Source of the DNA: Alphaproteobacteria bacterium
GTDB lineage: Bacteria > Pseudomonadota > Alphaproteobacteria > MPNO01 > UBA2964
Length of the DNA: 48,434 bases
NCBI GenBank assembly: GCA_009377375.1
Contig: WHUE01000020.1
Coordinates: 1-48,434, forward strand
Direction: 5' to 3'
Shown here: piece by piece, positions 1 to 9,251 of the stretch
How positions within the stretch are numbered: position 1 is the stretch's first letter
Layout: each line of letters opens with the position of its first letter
Notes under the pieces: model-generated
What the model saw: only the letters and a program-made list of their open reading frames with translations
The model's database searches: none
Told to the model about the DNA's origin: nothing
Made by a program: the position numbers and the translations under genes

Positions 1-1131
1 CTTCACATCGTCGGCGTGGATGATCAGTTCCGGCTTGGAATCCGCCCGCGCACCGGGGCTCAGCAGAAGGTTGCGGTTGAGCTGATGCGCATCGGTCTTC
101 TGCGCATCCGGCGCCACATGGACGCGGCCCTGGAACACCGAACGGGCGCGGCCGTCCAGCACGCCCTTGAAGACCTGCCGGCTGGCGCAGCGCGGGCTGG
201 CGTGGTCGAACCGCGTGGTTACGTCGCCGTGCTGACGGCCCCGCAGCAGATAAGCGCCGGCCAGATCGCATTCCGCGCCCTCGCCGGCGAATTGCAGTTG
301 CACCTCGCTGCGCGAGAGCCGCGCGCCGGTCACCAGCAGGAAGCCGGAGAAACGCGCGTCGCGCGCGAGACGCAGCTGCGTCAGCCCGACATGCCAGGCG
401 TTCACATCCTCGTTCTGCAGCCGCAGATGGCGGAGCCGGGCGCCCTGCTCCAGCGTGGTCTGGGTGACGGCGCTGGTCCAGCCTTCCGCCACGCCGAGTC
501 CGACATAGGACTCCACCACGGTCGCCGCGGCGTTCTCGCCGGCCAGAATGACGTTGCGCGGGAAGACCGCCGCGGTCGAGCCCTTCGGCATCACGTGAAG
601 AATATGGATCGGGGTCACGGCATCCGCCCCCTTGCCGATCCGGATCACGGCGCCGTCGGCGGCAAGCGCCGCGTTCAGCGCCATCAGCCCGGTTCCGTCC
701 GGCGATTCGAAGCTCGCAAGCCGGTCGTCAAGGCCGGAGCGCCCGGCCGCCGCCGCTTCGGCAAAGGTTTCGACCGTCACGGCCGCCGGCAGCCCGTCCA
801 GCGCCGAAAGCTCCGGCGCGAAACGGCCTTCGACGAACACGGCGCGGTGGCAATCCCCGTCGAGCAGGAACGGCGCGATGTCGGCAAGTGACACGCGTCC
901 CGCCGACGCCACATCCGGGTCGGCGAACTCCGCCCGCAGCAGGCGGCGGAGATCGGTGTACTTCCAGTCCTCCGTCCGCTGGGTGGGAAAGCCGGTGTGC
1001 GCGAAATGCCGGATCGCGCGCTCGCGCAGGTCTTCGGCGCCCGGCAGGCCGCCGCGCCGGCTGCGGTACATCTCGACGAACCGCTCCGCCGACGGCGCCG
1101 TCATCGCGATGGGTTGTACGCTCACGCTCAT
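1..1131 (-). CDS. sufD: Fe-S cluster assembly protein SufD (3' end outside window)
   Basis: SufD joins SufB and the ATPase SufC in the cytosolic SufBC2D scaffold that builds Fe-S clusters. The window holds 377 codons from the ATG at 1131 to the left edge with no stop. The reading frame is a SufB/SufD-type beta-helix core and the last visible residues, HADDVK, belong to the conserved C-terminal HADDVKCSHG-type motif, so roughly 60 residues are missing. The N-terminal half is the usual less conserved helical region, including a TEDWKYTDL motif typical of SufD. It begins 8 bases after the sufC stop, in the same operon, with a GGAGAG ribosome site just before ATG. A cysteine desulfurase (SufS) would be expected further left but cannot be seen. 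SufD is chosen over a second SufB because the full SufB lies upstream. Confidence 0.95.
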   Translation of the reverse strand, partial: MSVSVQPIAMTAPSAERFVEMYRSRRGGLPGAEDLRERAIRHFAHTGFPTQRTEDWKYTDLRRLLRAEFADPDVASAGRVSLADIAPFLLDGDCHRAVFVEGRFAPELSALDGLPAAVTVETFAEAAAAGRSGLDDRLASFESPDGTGLMALNAALAADGAVIRIGKGADAVTPIHILHVMPKGSTAAVFPRNVILAGENAAATVVESYVGLGVAEGWTSAVTQTTLEQGARLRHLRLQNEDVNAWHVGLTQLRLARDARFSGFLLVTGARLSRSEVQLQFAGEGAECDLAGAYLLRGRQHGDVTTRFDHASPRCASRQVFKGVLDGRARSVFQGRVHVAPDAQKTDAHQLNRNLLLSPGARADSKPELIIHADDVK

Positions 1132-1139
1132 CTCTCCGT

Positions 1140-1910
1140 TCAGGCCGCCGCCTCGTCCTTGAGGCCGAAAATGGCGTAGCCCTTCTCCTCCAGCTCCAGC
1201 GCCAGCTCCTTGCCGCCGCTGGCGGCGATGCGGCCCTCGGCCAGCACATGCACCCTGTCGGGCACGATGTAGGACAGCAGGCGCTGGTAATGGGTGATGA
1301 CCAGCGCCGAACGGTTCGGCGCGCGCAGCGCGTTGACCCCGTCGGCCACCGTCTTGAGCGCGTCGATATCGAGGCCCGAATCCGTCTCGTCCAGCACGCA
1401 GAGCAACGGCTCCAGCACCGACATCTGCAGCACCTCGTTACGCTTTTTCTCGCCGCCCGAGAAGCCGACATTGACCGGCCGCTGCAGCAGCTTGTCGTCC
1501 ATCTGCAGATCCTTCGCCTTGGCGCGGACCAGCTTCAGGAACTCCACCGCCTCCAGCGTCTTTTCGCCGCGGTAGCGGCGGATGGAGTTCAGCGCCGTGC
1601 GCAGGAAATTCATCGACGATACGCCGGGAATTTCCACCGGGTACTGAAACGCCAGGAAGACCCCCTCGCCCGCGCGTTCATGGGCGCCGAGCTCCAGCAG
1701 GTTCTTGCCGCGATAGACGATCTCGCCCGCCGTCACCTCGTAACCTTCGCGGCCGGCCAGGACATAGGCGAGCGTCGACTTGCCGGAACCGTTCGGCCCC
1801 ATGATGGCATGCACCTCGCCCTCGGCCAGTTCCAGGTCCAGCCCGCGGATGATCTCCTTGCCCTGCACACTGGCGTGCAGCCCGGTGATCCTGAGCATTG
1901 GTTCGGTCAT
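1140..1910 (-). CDS. sufC: Fe-S cluster assembly ATPase SufC
   Basis: This 256-residue ABC-type ATPase powers the SufBC2D scaffold. Visible motifs are Walker A GPNGSGKS (38-45), the Q-loop in FLAFQYPVEIPG (about 85-96), signature SGGEKKR (151-157), Walker B ending CVLDE (171-175) followed by the SufC-typical TDSGLDID, and the switch histidine in VITHYQR (about 207). The FQYP and SGGEKKR forms separate SufC from transporter ATPases, and no membrane partner is nearby. It lies 28 bases after sufB and 8 bases before sufD, so the three are surely cotranscribed. Length is normal for the family. Confidence 0.97.
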   Translation of the reverse strand: MTEPMLRITGLHASVQGKEIIRGLDLELAEGEVHAIMGPNGSGKSTLAYVLAGREGYEVTAGEIVYRGKNLLELGAHERAGEGVFLAFQYPVEIPGVSSMNFLRTALNSIRRYRGEKTLEAVEFLKLVRAKAKDLQMDDKLLQRPVNVGFSGGEKKRNEVLQMSVLEPLLCVLDETDSGLDIDALKTVADGVNALRAPNRSALVITHYQRLLSYIVPDRVHVLAEGRIAASGGKELALELEEKGYAIFGLKDEAAA

Positions 1911-1938
1911 AACGTCCTTTCGGGTCCTTCGACTTCTG

Positions 1939-3387
<1,449 letters not shown>

Positions 3388-3412
3388 TACACCAACTTCC
3401 TCTGTCTGCGTT

Positions 3413-3880
3413 CTACTCGCCGGCGGCCACTACGCCGCGTCCTGCCGCTGGCGGGGGCGGCAGGAAATCCAAGCGCGGCGGCGCCATGTCGGCCAAGGTG
3501 ATGTCCTGCAGCGCGGAGACCACGGCCTCGTTTATGCGCTGCCAGTTCGTCCGCGTCGGGCACAGCGCCTCGAAGTCGCAGCCGCCGCTGGTGTCCTCGA
3601 CCGTGCATTCCGTCAGCCCGATCGGCCCGTCCACGGCACGGATGATCTCCGTCACACGAACCTCGTCGGCCTTCTTCAGCAGCGCGAAACCGCCATGCGC
3701 GCCGCGCTGCGAGTCCAGCAGTCCGGCGTGGGCAAGCACCTTCAGCAGCTTCGAGACCGTCGGCACCGGAAGCCCGCTGGCGAGCGCCATGTCCGGCGCC
3801 GTCAGCCGCATCCCCGGCCGGGTTGCGAACTGGGTCATGAGTACGATGCCGTAATCGGCCATCCGGCTCAGTCTGATCAT
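3413..3880 (-). CDS. Rrf2-family SUF system regulator
   Basis: This is a 155-residue Rrf2 winged-helix repressor of the type that heads suf operons, probably sensing Fe-S status. The start [19 protein letters not shown] is the canonical N-terminus of SUF-linked Rrf2 proteins. A longer open frame reaches 3982 but would run through the promoter, so 3880 is preferred. The DNA-binding recognition region is around [18 protein letters not shown] (about 38-55). Three cysteines in [16 protein letters not shown] form the likely cluster-binding set. It is the first gene of the operon and lies downstream of a sigma-70 promoter with an overlapping inverted repeat, so autoregulation is likely. IscR proper is less likely because IscR normally heads isc operons. 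Confidence 0.9.
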   Translation of the reverse strand: MIRLSRMADYGIVLMTQFATRPGMRLTAPDMALASGLPVPTVSKLLKVLAHAGLLDSQRGAHGGFALLKKADEVRVTEIIRAVDGPIGLTECTVEDTSGGCDFEALCPTRTNWQRINEAVVSALQDITLADMAPPRLDFLPPPPAAGRGVVAAGE

Positions 3881-3932
3881 CGCCCTCGTCCGTCCTTCCG
3901 GCCCTAAACAGGACCAATTCGGTACGGTTGGA

Positions 3933-3974
3933 AACATAAGATTTTCCGCCGGCCTGTCAACAGACTGGCCGGCG
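3933..3974 (-). promoter_or_regulatory. suf operon sigma-70 promoter with overlapping inverted repeat
   Basis: Reading leftward, TTGACA (3960-3955) is followed after 16 bases by TATGTT (3938-3933), a strong -35/-10 pair about 50 bases before the regulator start at 3880. The -35 sits in the loop of a perfect 8-base inverted repeat, CGCCGGCC (3947-3954) and GGCCGGCG (3967-3974). Placement over the -35 suggests an operator, perhaps for the Rrf2 protein itself. The repeat is GC-rich and not a known IscR box, so its role is inferred. Confidence 0.6.
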
Positions 3975-4043
3975 ATTTCCATGCTTCTTTGTCCGTTTCT
4001 GAGGATTTTTCCTTAACTGACTGATTATACGTAATTCTGTCTA

Positions 4044-4078
4044 CTCATTCGTCCAAAAGGGCTCATTCGTCCAGAAGG
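4044..4078 (+). repeat. Tandem direct repeat, candidate activator site
   Basis: CTCATTCGTCCAAAAGG (4044-4060) is followed by CTCATTCGTCCAGAAGG (4062-4078): two 17-base copies, 18 bases apart, with one mismatch. They lie about 120-150 bases upstream of the -24/-12 element. That is the usual distance for binding sites of sigma-54 enhancer-binding proteins, and PrsR-type regulators control many PEP-CTERM genes. The binding role is inferred. Confidence 0.55.
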
Positions 4079-4195
4079 AGCGAGGTCGCACCGGCCCTCG
4101 CGCAACGCCTGACAACCGTCGGGATATCTTACACTTTCAGTTGCGCGCGCATGCTGCCGACCCCCAAGGTGTTGAAAACGTGGAAAAGTTAATAA

Positions 4196-4211
4196 CTGGC
4201 ACGGGAATTGC
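4196..4211 (+). promoter_or_regulatory. Sigma-54 (RpoN) -24/-12 promoter
   Basis: CTGGCACGGGAATTGCC fits the RpoN consensus YTGGCACGRNNNTTGCW except for the final base, with GG and GC at the obligatory spacing. Transcription would start near 4222, about 30 bases before the PEP-CTERM ATG at 4254. Sigma-54 control of PEP-CTERM genes is documented in exosortase-containing bacteria. Confidence 0.85.
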
Positions 4212-4253
4212 CTGGGCCCCCTCAAGCCAGAAAAATTCAAACGATAGGGGCAC

Positions 4254-5207
4254 ATGATGGAATTCGGCGCGAAACCAATCACACGGGGGCTTGCGGTCGC
4301 CTTTACGGCGCTTTGCCTTTCCGCCGCGCCGGCACTGGCGGACGTGCTGCTCATCACCAACGCGCCCGACAGCCGGCTGCTTCAGGTGTCGGACGACGGC
4401 AGCGCGGTAACGACCCTGGCCGGCCCTGCGAACGGGCTCGCCGACCCCACCTCTATGGCCTATGACGGCGCGGGCAACCTGTTCATCGCGAGCCAGGACA
4501 ACAAGACCATCTACAAGCGCGCGCCCGACGGCACGATGGCCATCTATGCCAGCGGGCTGACGACGCTGCGCAATATGACGGTCTCTCCCACCGGGGAGGT
4601 CTATATGACCGAGACCCTGAGCGGGACCTCGATCCAGCGGGTCAACCCCGACGGCTCGCTGACCACCTTCGCTGCGGGATCGGGCGCCAGCGAGGTCATC
4701 TTCGACTCCTCAGGAACCCTGATTTATACCTCGGGGCTGAAGGTCTATACCCATGACCTGGGTACCGACACGTCGACCGAGTTCGCCGATCTCACCGCCA
4801 CGGCGATCGCCGGCGCCATCAACGGCCTTGCGCTCGACGCGGCGGGAAATCTTTACGGCTCGCTGAACTTTACCAACAAGGTCGTCGAGATCGGGTTCGA
4901 CGGCACGGTCGCCGATTTCATCACCGCCAACCTGGACCGCCCGTCGGGCATCCTTTTCGAGGACTCGGGCACCGTGCTGGTCACCAACTTCGTCGTTTCC
5001 GGCGATGTGAACCGATACGCCGCCGACGGCACGTTCGTCGAAACGCTGATTTCCGGGCTCCTGCAGCCCAAATCTGTGGTTACGGCGCAGGGCGCGCCGG
5101 TGGTGACGCCGGAACCGCCGGAACCGGTACCGGAACCCGCAACGCTGTTTATCCTCGGCGCCGGCCTTGCCGCCGGGCTGCGCTTCCGCCGCAAGGCGAA
5201 GGGCTGA
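4254..5207 (+). CDS. PEP-CTERM sorting-domain beta-propeller protein
   Basis: This 317-residue exported protein has a signal peptide (1-29, cleavage likely after APALA). The body consists of NHL/SMP-30-like repeats with recurring blocks such as DGAGNLFIAS, PTGEVYMTE and DAAGNLYGS that would form a beta-propeller. At the end comes a Pro/Glu-rich linker and the PEP-CTERM signal: VPEPAT (about 292-297), a hydrophobic segment, then RFRRKAKG. In this family exosortase cleaves the signal and the protein is surface-attached or exported, often with exopolysaccharide. Two ATGs lie at 4254 and 4257 behind AGGGG. No exosortase, PrsK/PrsR or polysaccharide genes are in the window, so it is an orphan target. 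The strong RpoN promoter just upstream is its likely control. The ligand or enzymatic role of the propeller is unknown. Confidence 0.9.
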   Translation: MMEFGAKPITRGLAVAFTALCLSAAPALADVLLITNAPDSRLLQVSDDGSAVTTLAGPANGLADPTSMAYDGAGNLFIASQDNKTIYKRAPDGTMAIYASGLTTLRNMTVSPTGEVYMTETLSGTSIQRVNPDGSLTTFAAGSGASEVIFDSSGTLIYTSGLKVYTHDLGTDTSTEFADLTATAIAGAINGLALDAAGNLYGSLNFTNKVVEIGFDGTVADFITANLDRPSGILFEDSGTVLVTNFVVSGDVNRYAADGTFVETLISGLLQPKSVVTAQGAPVVTPEPPEPVPEPATLFILGAGLAAGLRFRRKAKG

Positions 5208-5229
5208 CCCGCCAGCGCTCAGACGAAAT

Positions 5230-5264
5230 CCGCCTGCCGGCGCAGGATCGCGCCCGGCAGGCGG
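5230..5264. terminator. Hairpin terminator between convergent genes
   Basis: CCGCCTGCCGG (5230-5240) and CCGGCAGGCGG (5254-5264) form a perfect 11-base stem with a 13-base loop. It lies between the rightward PEP-CTERM stop (5207) and the leftward reductase stop (5288). There is no clean T-run, so it may act with Rho or simply protect 3' ends in both directions. Confidence 0.6.
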
Positions 5265-5287
5265 CGGCCCTTCAGTCTCCGTGACCG

Positions 5288-6304
5288 TCAGCTCGGCAGG
5301 AACTTTTCGGCATGGACGCGGGCGTCCTCGATGCCGTGATCGTGCAGCCACTCCTCCGCGACCTCGATCATCGGCGGCGGGCCGCAGAGATAGACCTGCT
5401 GGCCGGCGTCCACCTGGTCGAAGCGCAGCATGGAGGTGACGTGCCCCGTCGCCCCGCCCCACCCGGGACCGGGTTCAACGACGGACCGCTCGATCGCGAG
5501 GTCGATGCCCTTCTGCGCATAGCCGCCAAGCTGCTCCAGCGCGAATAGCTCGTCCTCCGCATTCGCGCCCAGCAGCAGCCGCACCTTCTGGTCCGTGGCC
5601 CCGGTCGCGGCCATGTGGTCCAGCATCGACAGCATCGGGGCGAGCCCGGTGCCGCCCGCCACCATGAGGATCGGCGTCGTCGGTCGGCGCAGGTAGAACC
5701 GCCCGAAGGGGCCGGTCATGGTGACGGCGTCGCCCGGCCGGGCGGCGTCGCGCAGCCACGCGCTCATCACGCCCTCCTCCAGCAGCTTGACGTAGAAGCG
5801 GCAGGGCCCCGGCCCTGGCGCATTGGCGAAGGAGTAGGACCGCCGCTCATGCGTGCCCGGCACCGACAGATGCACGTACTGTCCGGGGAGGAACGGCACC
5901 GGCGGCGCATCCGGGGTCATGTCGAGATCGAGCCGCACGACCGTGCTCGACACCTTCTCCACCGCCGCGACCGTCGTTTCCCACGTCCCCGGTTCCGCCT
6001 TCACCGAAAGACGCGATTCATAAGGGTACTCGATCACGCAATCGGATTTAACGTGCATGCGACAGGTCAGCACCTCGCGCCGCGCCGCTTCTTCCGCCGA
6101 GAGGGCTTCGTCCGAATAGTCATCCAGCGCGTACTCGCCCTGCGTGCAGGTCGCCTTGCAGGTGGCGCAGGCGCCTTCGATGCAGTCTGTCAGGATGCGT
6201 ATCTTGTTCTTCAGGCAGGCGAGATAGATCGTGTCGGCTTCCGCCGCCTGAATGGCGACGCTGCGCCCGTCCTCAAACACGATGGTGACGGTGTGGGTGG
6301 TCAT
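5288..6304 (-). CDS. Ring-hydroxylating dioxygenase reductase (ferredoxin plus FNR domains)
   Basis: This 338-residue electron-transfer protein passes electrons from NAD(P)H through FAD and a [2Fe-2S] cluster to the Rieske oxygenase encoded upstream. The N-terminal plant-type ferredoxin domain has Cys41-x4-Cys46-x2-Cys49 and Cys81. The flavin motif RSYSFA is at 155-160, the nucleotide-binding GGTG at 217-220, and the FNR-terminal CGPPPMIE lies near the end. Domain order and length match BenC/AntC-type reductases of class IB systems. It follows the alcohol dehydrogenase by 21 bases and is the last gene before the hairpin at 5230. The substrate of the system is not evident. Confidence 0.92.
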   Translation of the reverse strand: MTTHTVTIVFEDGRSVAIQAAEADTIYLACLKNKIRILTDCIEGACATCKATCTQGEYALDDYSDEALSAEEAARREVLTCRMHVKSDCVIEYPYESRLSVKAEPGTWETTVAAVEKVSSTVVRLDLDMTPDAPPVPFLPGQYVHLSVPGTHERRSYSFANAPGPGPCRFYVKLLEEGVMSAWLRDAARPGDAVTMTGPFGRFYLRRPTTPILMVAGGTGLAPMLSMLDHMAATGATDQKVRLLLGANAEDELFALEQLGGYAQKGIDLAIERSVVEPGPGWGGATGHVTSMLRFDQVDAGQQVYLCGPPPMIEVAEEWLHDHGIEDARVHAEKFLPS

Positions 6305-6325
6305 GGAACTCCGTGAAATTCGGGG

Positions 6326-7360
6326 TCAGTCCGGTATCAGCAGCGGCTTGACGGCCTCGCCGGCCAAGATCAGCGCGAAGCCGCGCCTCGCGTCGGAGAG
6401 CGGCAGGACGTGGCTGCGGATGGGGTCGAGATCGACCGCCTTTCCCGCCACCAGTTCGCTCGCCCGCTGCCAGGTGTCCCAGATGCGGCGGCCGTGGATG
6501 TTCTGCATTTCCGGGCATTTGAGCAGCCAGCGTGTGAAATCCACCGGGATCGCCGCCGGCGGCGCCCCGACCAGCCGGAAGTCCCCGCCCTTGGCCAGCG
6601 CGTCGAACGCGGCGTTGAACCCCGCCTCCGAGCCCGAAAACTCGATGGCGACATCGACGCCATTGCCGCCGGTCGCCTGCATCGCCGCCTCGGCGGCGCC
6701 GTGCAGCTTTGCGTCGACGCAGAGATCGGCGCCCATCTCGCCGGCCGTCTTCAGCCGCAGCCCGTTCATGTCGCAGGCGATGACGGTCAGCGCGCCGAGG
6801 GCCCGGCAGGCGGCGACGCACATCAGCCCGATCGGCCCGCAGCCGTTGATCAGCACGCTGCGTCCCGCGACGCCGCCGCCGGCCAGCGCCGCATGCACGG
6901 CGATGCCGAACGGCTCCATCATCGCGGCCGTCTCGAAGCCCATGGCAGGCGGAATCTGCCAGGCGATCCGCGCCGGCACCGTGACGTACTCGGCGAACGC
7001 CCCGTCGATATCGATTCCGGGATACGTGGTATCGGTGCAGAGATGCGCCTTCCCAAGCCGGCACGGCCGGCAGGCGCCGCAATAGATATGACTCTCCAGC
7101 GCCACCCGCTCGCCGACGGCCGGTGTCCCCACCCCGGAGCCTACGGCGTCGACCGTACCCGATGCCTCATGACCGAGGGTCCGCGGCAACGCCATGCGGC
7201 GCGCCATGCGCGGCGCCCAGTGGTAGATCTGCATGTCGGTGCCGCAGATGCCCGCCGCGGCGACCTTGAGCCGGATTTCGCCCGGGCCGGGATCGCGCGG
7301 CTCTCGGCGGCATATCTCGATGCCGTCCTCGCCGGGTTCGACCTTGCAGACTGCCAGCAT
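6326..7360 (-). CDS. Zinc-dependent medium-chain alcohol dehydrogenase
   Basis: This 344-residue MDR-family dehydrogenase resembles threonine/sorbitol dehydrogenases. Catalytic zinc ligands are Cys39 (GICGTD), His64-Glu65 (GHE) and probably Glu149. The structural zinc site is Cys94, Cys97, Cys100 and Cys108. The Rossmann motif GCGPIG is at 173-178. The start at 7360 gives the usual MDR N-terminus; a longer frame only reads backwards through the oxygenase beta gene. Its place between the beta subunit and the reductase suggests it oxidises the diol or alcohol made by the oxygenase. In benzoate-type clusters that step is normally done by an unrelated short-chain dehydrogenase (BenD). That role is inferred. 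Confidence 0.88.
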   Translation of the reverse strand: MLAVCKVEPGEDGIEICRREPRDPGPGEIRLKVAAAGICGTDMQIYHWAPRMARRMALPRTLGHEASGTVDAVGSGVGTPAVGERVALESHIYCGACRPCRLGKAHLCTDTTYPGIDIDGAFAEYVTVPARIAWQIPPAMGFETAAMMEPFGIAVHAALAGGGVAGRSVLINGCGPIGLMCVAACRALGALTVIACDMNGLRLKTAGEMGADLCVDAKLHGAAEAAMQATGGNGVDVAIEFSGSEAGFNAAFDALAKGGDFRLVGAPPAAIPVDFTRWLLKCPEMQNIHGRRIWDTWQRASELVAGKAVDLDPIRSHVLPLSDARRGFALILAGEAVKPLLIPD

Positions 7361-7374
7361 CGGCTTCGTCCCGC

Positions 7375-7872
7375 TTACAGGTGATAGACGTCTACGGGGC
7401 CTTCCAGCCGCTCGTCGATGAAGGTGACCTTCTTGCGGGCGATCCGCAAGCCGTCCCCGGTCTGCCGGAGGACGTAGTCGTAAAGGCTCGCCCGCGTCTG
7501 GCCGCCCTTCCGGCTGTAGGAATGGATCAGCGCGTTGGCAAAGGCAGAGACTTCCTCGCCGTTCACCGTGTCGACCAGCACGTTGCCGATCACGTGCACC
7601 GTGCGCTCCAGCGGCACGGACGCGTATGAATCGCGGGATTCGATCCGGAAGATGCGGTCCTCGATATGGCCGCGATTGCGCAGATAGAGCAGGTTGAGCT
7701 GCGTCTCCGGATCGTCGGTGGTTTCTTCCTCGCTGGCCCAGGCAGGCGCCCAGAACACCGCATCCTCGGTGAACAGGGCGATCCAGTCGTCCCACGCGCG
7801 CCGGTCCAGCAGCGTCGCATCGCGGTAGATCAGTTCCTCGACCTCGCGCTTGAGCCCGTCGCTCATCTCCAT
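7375..7872 (-). CDS. Aromatic ring-hydroxylating dioxygenase beta subunit
   Basis: This 165-residue small subunit of a Rieske non-heme-iron oxygenase belongs to the SnoaL/NTF2-like fold. It shows the family pattern EVEELIYRDATLLDRRAWDD, an AVFWAP segment, and a late SRKGGQTRASLYDYVLR region. The beta subunit is structural, completing an alpha3beta3 assembly. The ATG at 7872 has a GGACAGGG site upstream; a second ATG at 7866 is possible. It begins 26 bases after the alpha stop and ends 14 bases before the dehydrogenase start, so all are in one operon. Confidence 0.92.
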   Translation of the reverse strand: MEMSDGLKREVEELIYRDATLLDRRAWDDWIALFTEDAVFWAPAWASEEETTDDPETQLNLLYLRNRGHIEDRIFRIESRDSYASVPLERTVHVIGNVLVDTVNGEEVSAFANALIHSYSRKGGQTRASLYDYVLRQTGDGLRIARKKVTFIDERLEGPVDVYHL

Positions 7873-7898
7873 GATGCCCTGTCCTTCCCGCCGTCGGG

Positions 7899-9233
7899 TC
7901 AGTCGTTGCGCCCGGCGGCCATCAGCGTCCGCCAGCGGCGGTAAAAGCCGTGATACAGCGTTTCGAAATCCCAGTTCCGCATGCTCGTCCGGGCCGCGCA
8001 ACCGATGGCGGCGGCGTCCTCGTCGGGGCCTTCGATCATGGTCGCGTAGCCGCGGCCGAACTCGTTCCACCGCGCCGTCGTCGCCATGCCGCCGTCATAG
8101 GTGTCCTCCAGCGCCGCGACGTCGTCGGACGTCGCCATGCCCGAGGTCAGGTAGAAATCCTCGAACTTGCGCAGCCTTGCGGCGCGGGCTTCCGCCGGTT
8201 CCCCTTTCGGCGCGATGCAGTAGACCGTCACCTCGAACCGGTCGGGGCCGAGCGGCTTCACCTTGCGAATCTGGGTGGAGGGGTTGTCCATGATCATGAC
8301 GTTGGGGAAGACCGCCAGGTTGCGGCCGCGCTCGAGAATCCACTTCACCTTCGCGGGCGGGAATTCCTTCTCGAACCGTTCCTTCTGCCCCCAGATGGGA
8401 CGGACCTCCGGCGTGGTGTGGGTGGCCCAGATCATCATGTGCCCCCGCCCCAGGTCGTAGCCGCCGGTCGCCACCTTGCCGGTGATCCGGCCGCCCTCCG
8501 TGCGCGCCATGCCGCTGCTGGAATCGCGCGCCTCGCGCGCGCCGACGGTCGCGGCGAACACCCGGTGCACGGTGGAGACGTGATAGCCGTCCACCGCGTT
8601 CTCGAGCTGCATCTTCCAGTTGCCGCGGATCGTGTAGGTGGAATAGCCGCGCACCACCTCAAGCCCCGCCGGCGACTGGTCGACCAGCAGATCGATGAAA
8701 GTCTTGGCGGCGTCGAGGTAATCCTCCAGCGTCTCCACACCAGGATTGAGGCTCGCGAAGACGAAGCCACGATAGCTCGCCACCGTCTTCACCTCGGTCA
8801 GGTTGAACTGCGCGCGGTCGAAGCCGTCCTGGGGAAAGCCCTCGTCCTCGCCCTTGATGCGGACGCAGCGGCCGTCGCAATTATAGGCCCAGCCGTGGAA
8901 GCGGCAGGTCATGACCCTGGCGTTGCCGCGCTTGAACGGGGTCAGGATCGCCGCCCGGTGCGAACAGGCGTTGATGAAGCATTTCAGCCCGCCGTCCTTC
9001 TGCCGGCTGACGAAGACCGGCTGGCGGCCGATCTCCGTGGCATAGTAGTCCCCTTCCTTCTCCACCTGGCTTTCATGGCAGAGATAGACCCAGCCGCTTT
9101 CGAAAATGCAGGTCATCTCCGCGTCGTACACCGCCGGATCGCTGTAGACCGAGCGGTCGACGCGGAAGCTTCGTTCCTCCGGCCGGTCGTCCACCAGCGC
9201 GGAAAAATCCCTTTCGATCGGATTACCGTCCAT
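7899..9233 (-). CDS. Aromatic ring-hydroxylating dioxygenase alpha subunit (Rieske)
   Basis: This 444-residue catalytic subunit inserts both atoms of O2 into an aromatic ring. Rieske [2Fe-2S] ligands are Cys90-x-His92 and Cys110-x2-His113 (CRFHGW). The mononuclear iron site is in NAVDGYHVSTVH, with bridging Asp215 and ligands His218 and His223. Overall length and the separate beta plus ferredoxin-FNR reductase genes place it with benzoate, anthranilate or halobenzoate dioxygenases. The motif does not reveal which substrate is used. It follows the IclR gene by 18 bases on the same strand. Confidence 0.93.
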   Translation of the reverse strand: MDGNPIERDFSALVDDRPEERSFRVDRSVYSDPAVYDAEMTCIFESGWVYLCHESQVEKEGDYYATEIGRQPVFVSRQKDGGLKCFINACSHRAAILTPFKRGNARVMTCRFHGWAYNCDGRCVRIKGEDEGFPQDGFDRAQFNLTEVKTVASYRGFVFASLNPGVETLEDYLDAAKTFIDLLVDQSPAGLEVVRGYSTYTIRGNWKMQLENAVDGYHVSTVHRVFAATVGAREARDSSSGMARTEGGRITGKVATGGYDLGRGHMMIWATHTTPEVRPIWGQKERFEKEFPPAKVKWILERGRNLAVFPNVMIMDNPSTQIRKVKPLGPDRFEVTVYCIAPKGEPAEARAARLRKFEDFYLTSGMATSDDVAALEDTYDGGMATTARWNEFGRGYATMIEGPDEDAAAIGCAARTSMRNWDFETLYHGFYRRWRTLMAAGRND

Positions 9234-9251
9234 ATCGTCCTCCCGCTGCGC

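Larger units (their letters stand above)
3881..4253. other. Divergent regulatory region between suf operon and PEP-CTERM gene
   Basis: This 373-base gap has no credible gene. It holds the leftward suf promoter (3933-3974), an 18-base-period tandem repeat (4044-4078) and a rightward sigma-54 promoter (4196-4211). It is noticeably richer in A and T than the surrounding coding DNA. A short leftward frame at 4025-4360 overlaps the PEP-CTERM start and shows no protein-like features. Confidence 0.75.

Noticed and set aside
4025..4360. Short leftward frame across the suf/PEP-CTERM gap
   Set aside because: It overlaps the sigma-54 promoter and PEP-CTERM signal peptide, and has no protein-like pattern.
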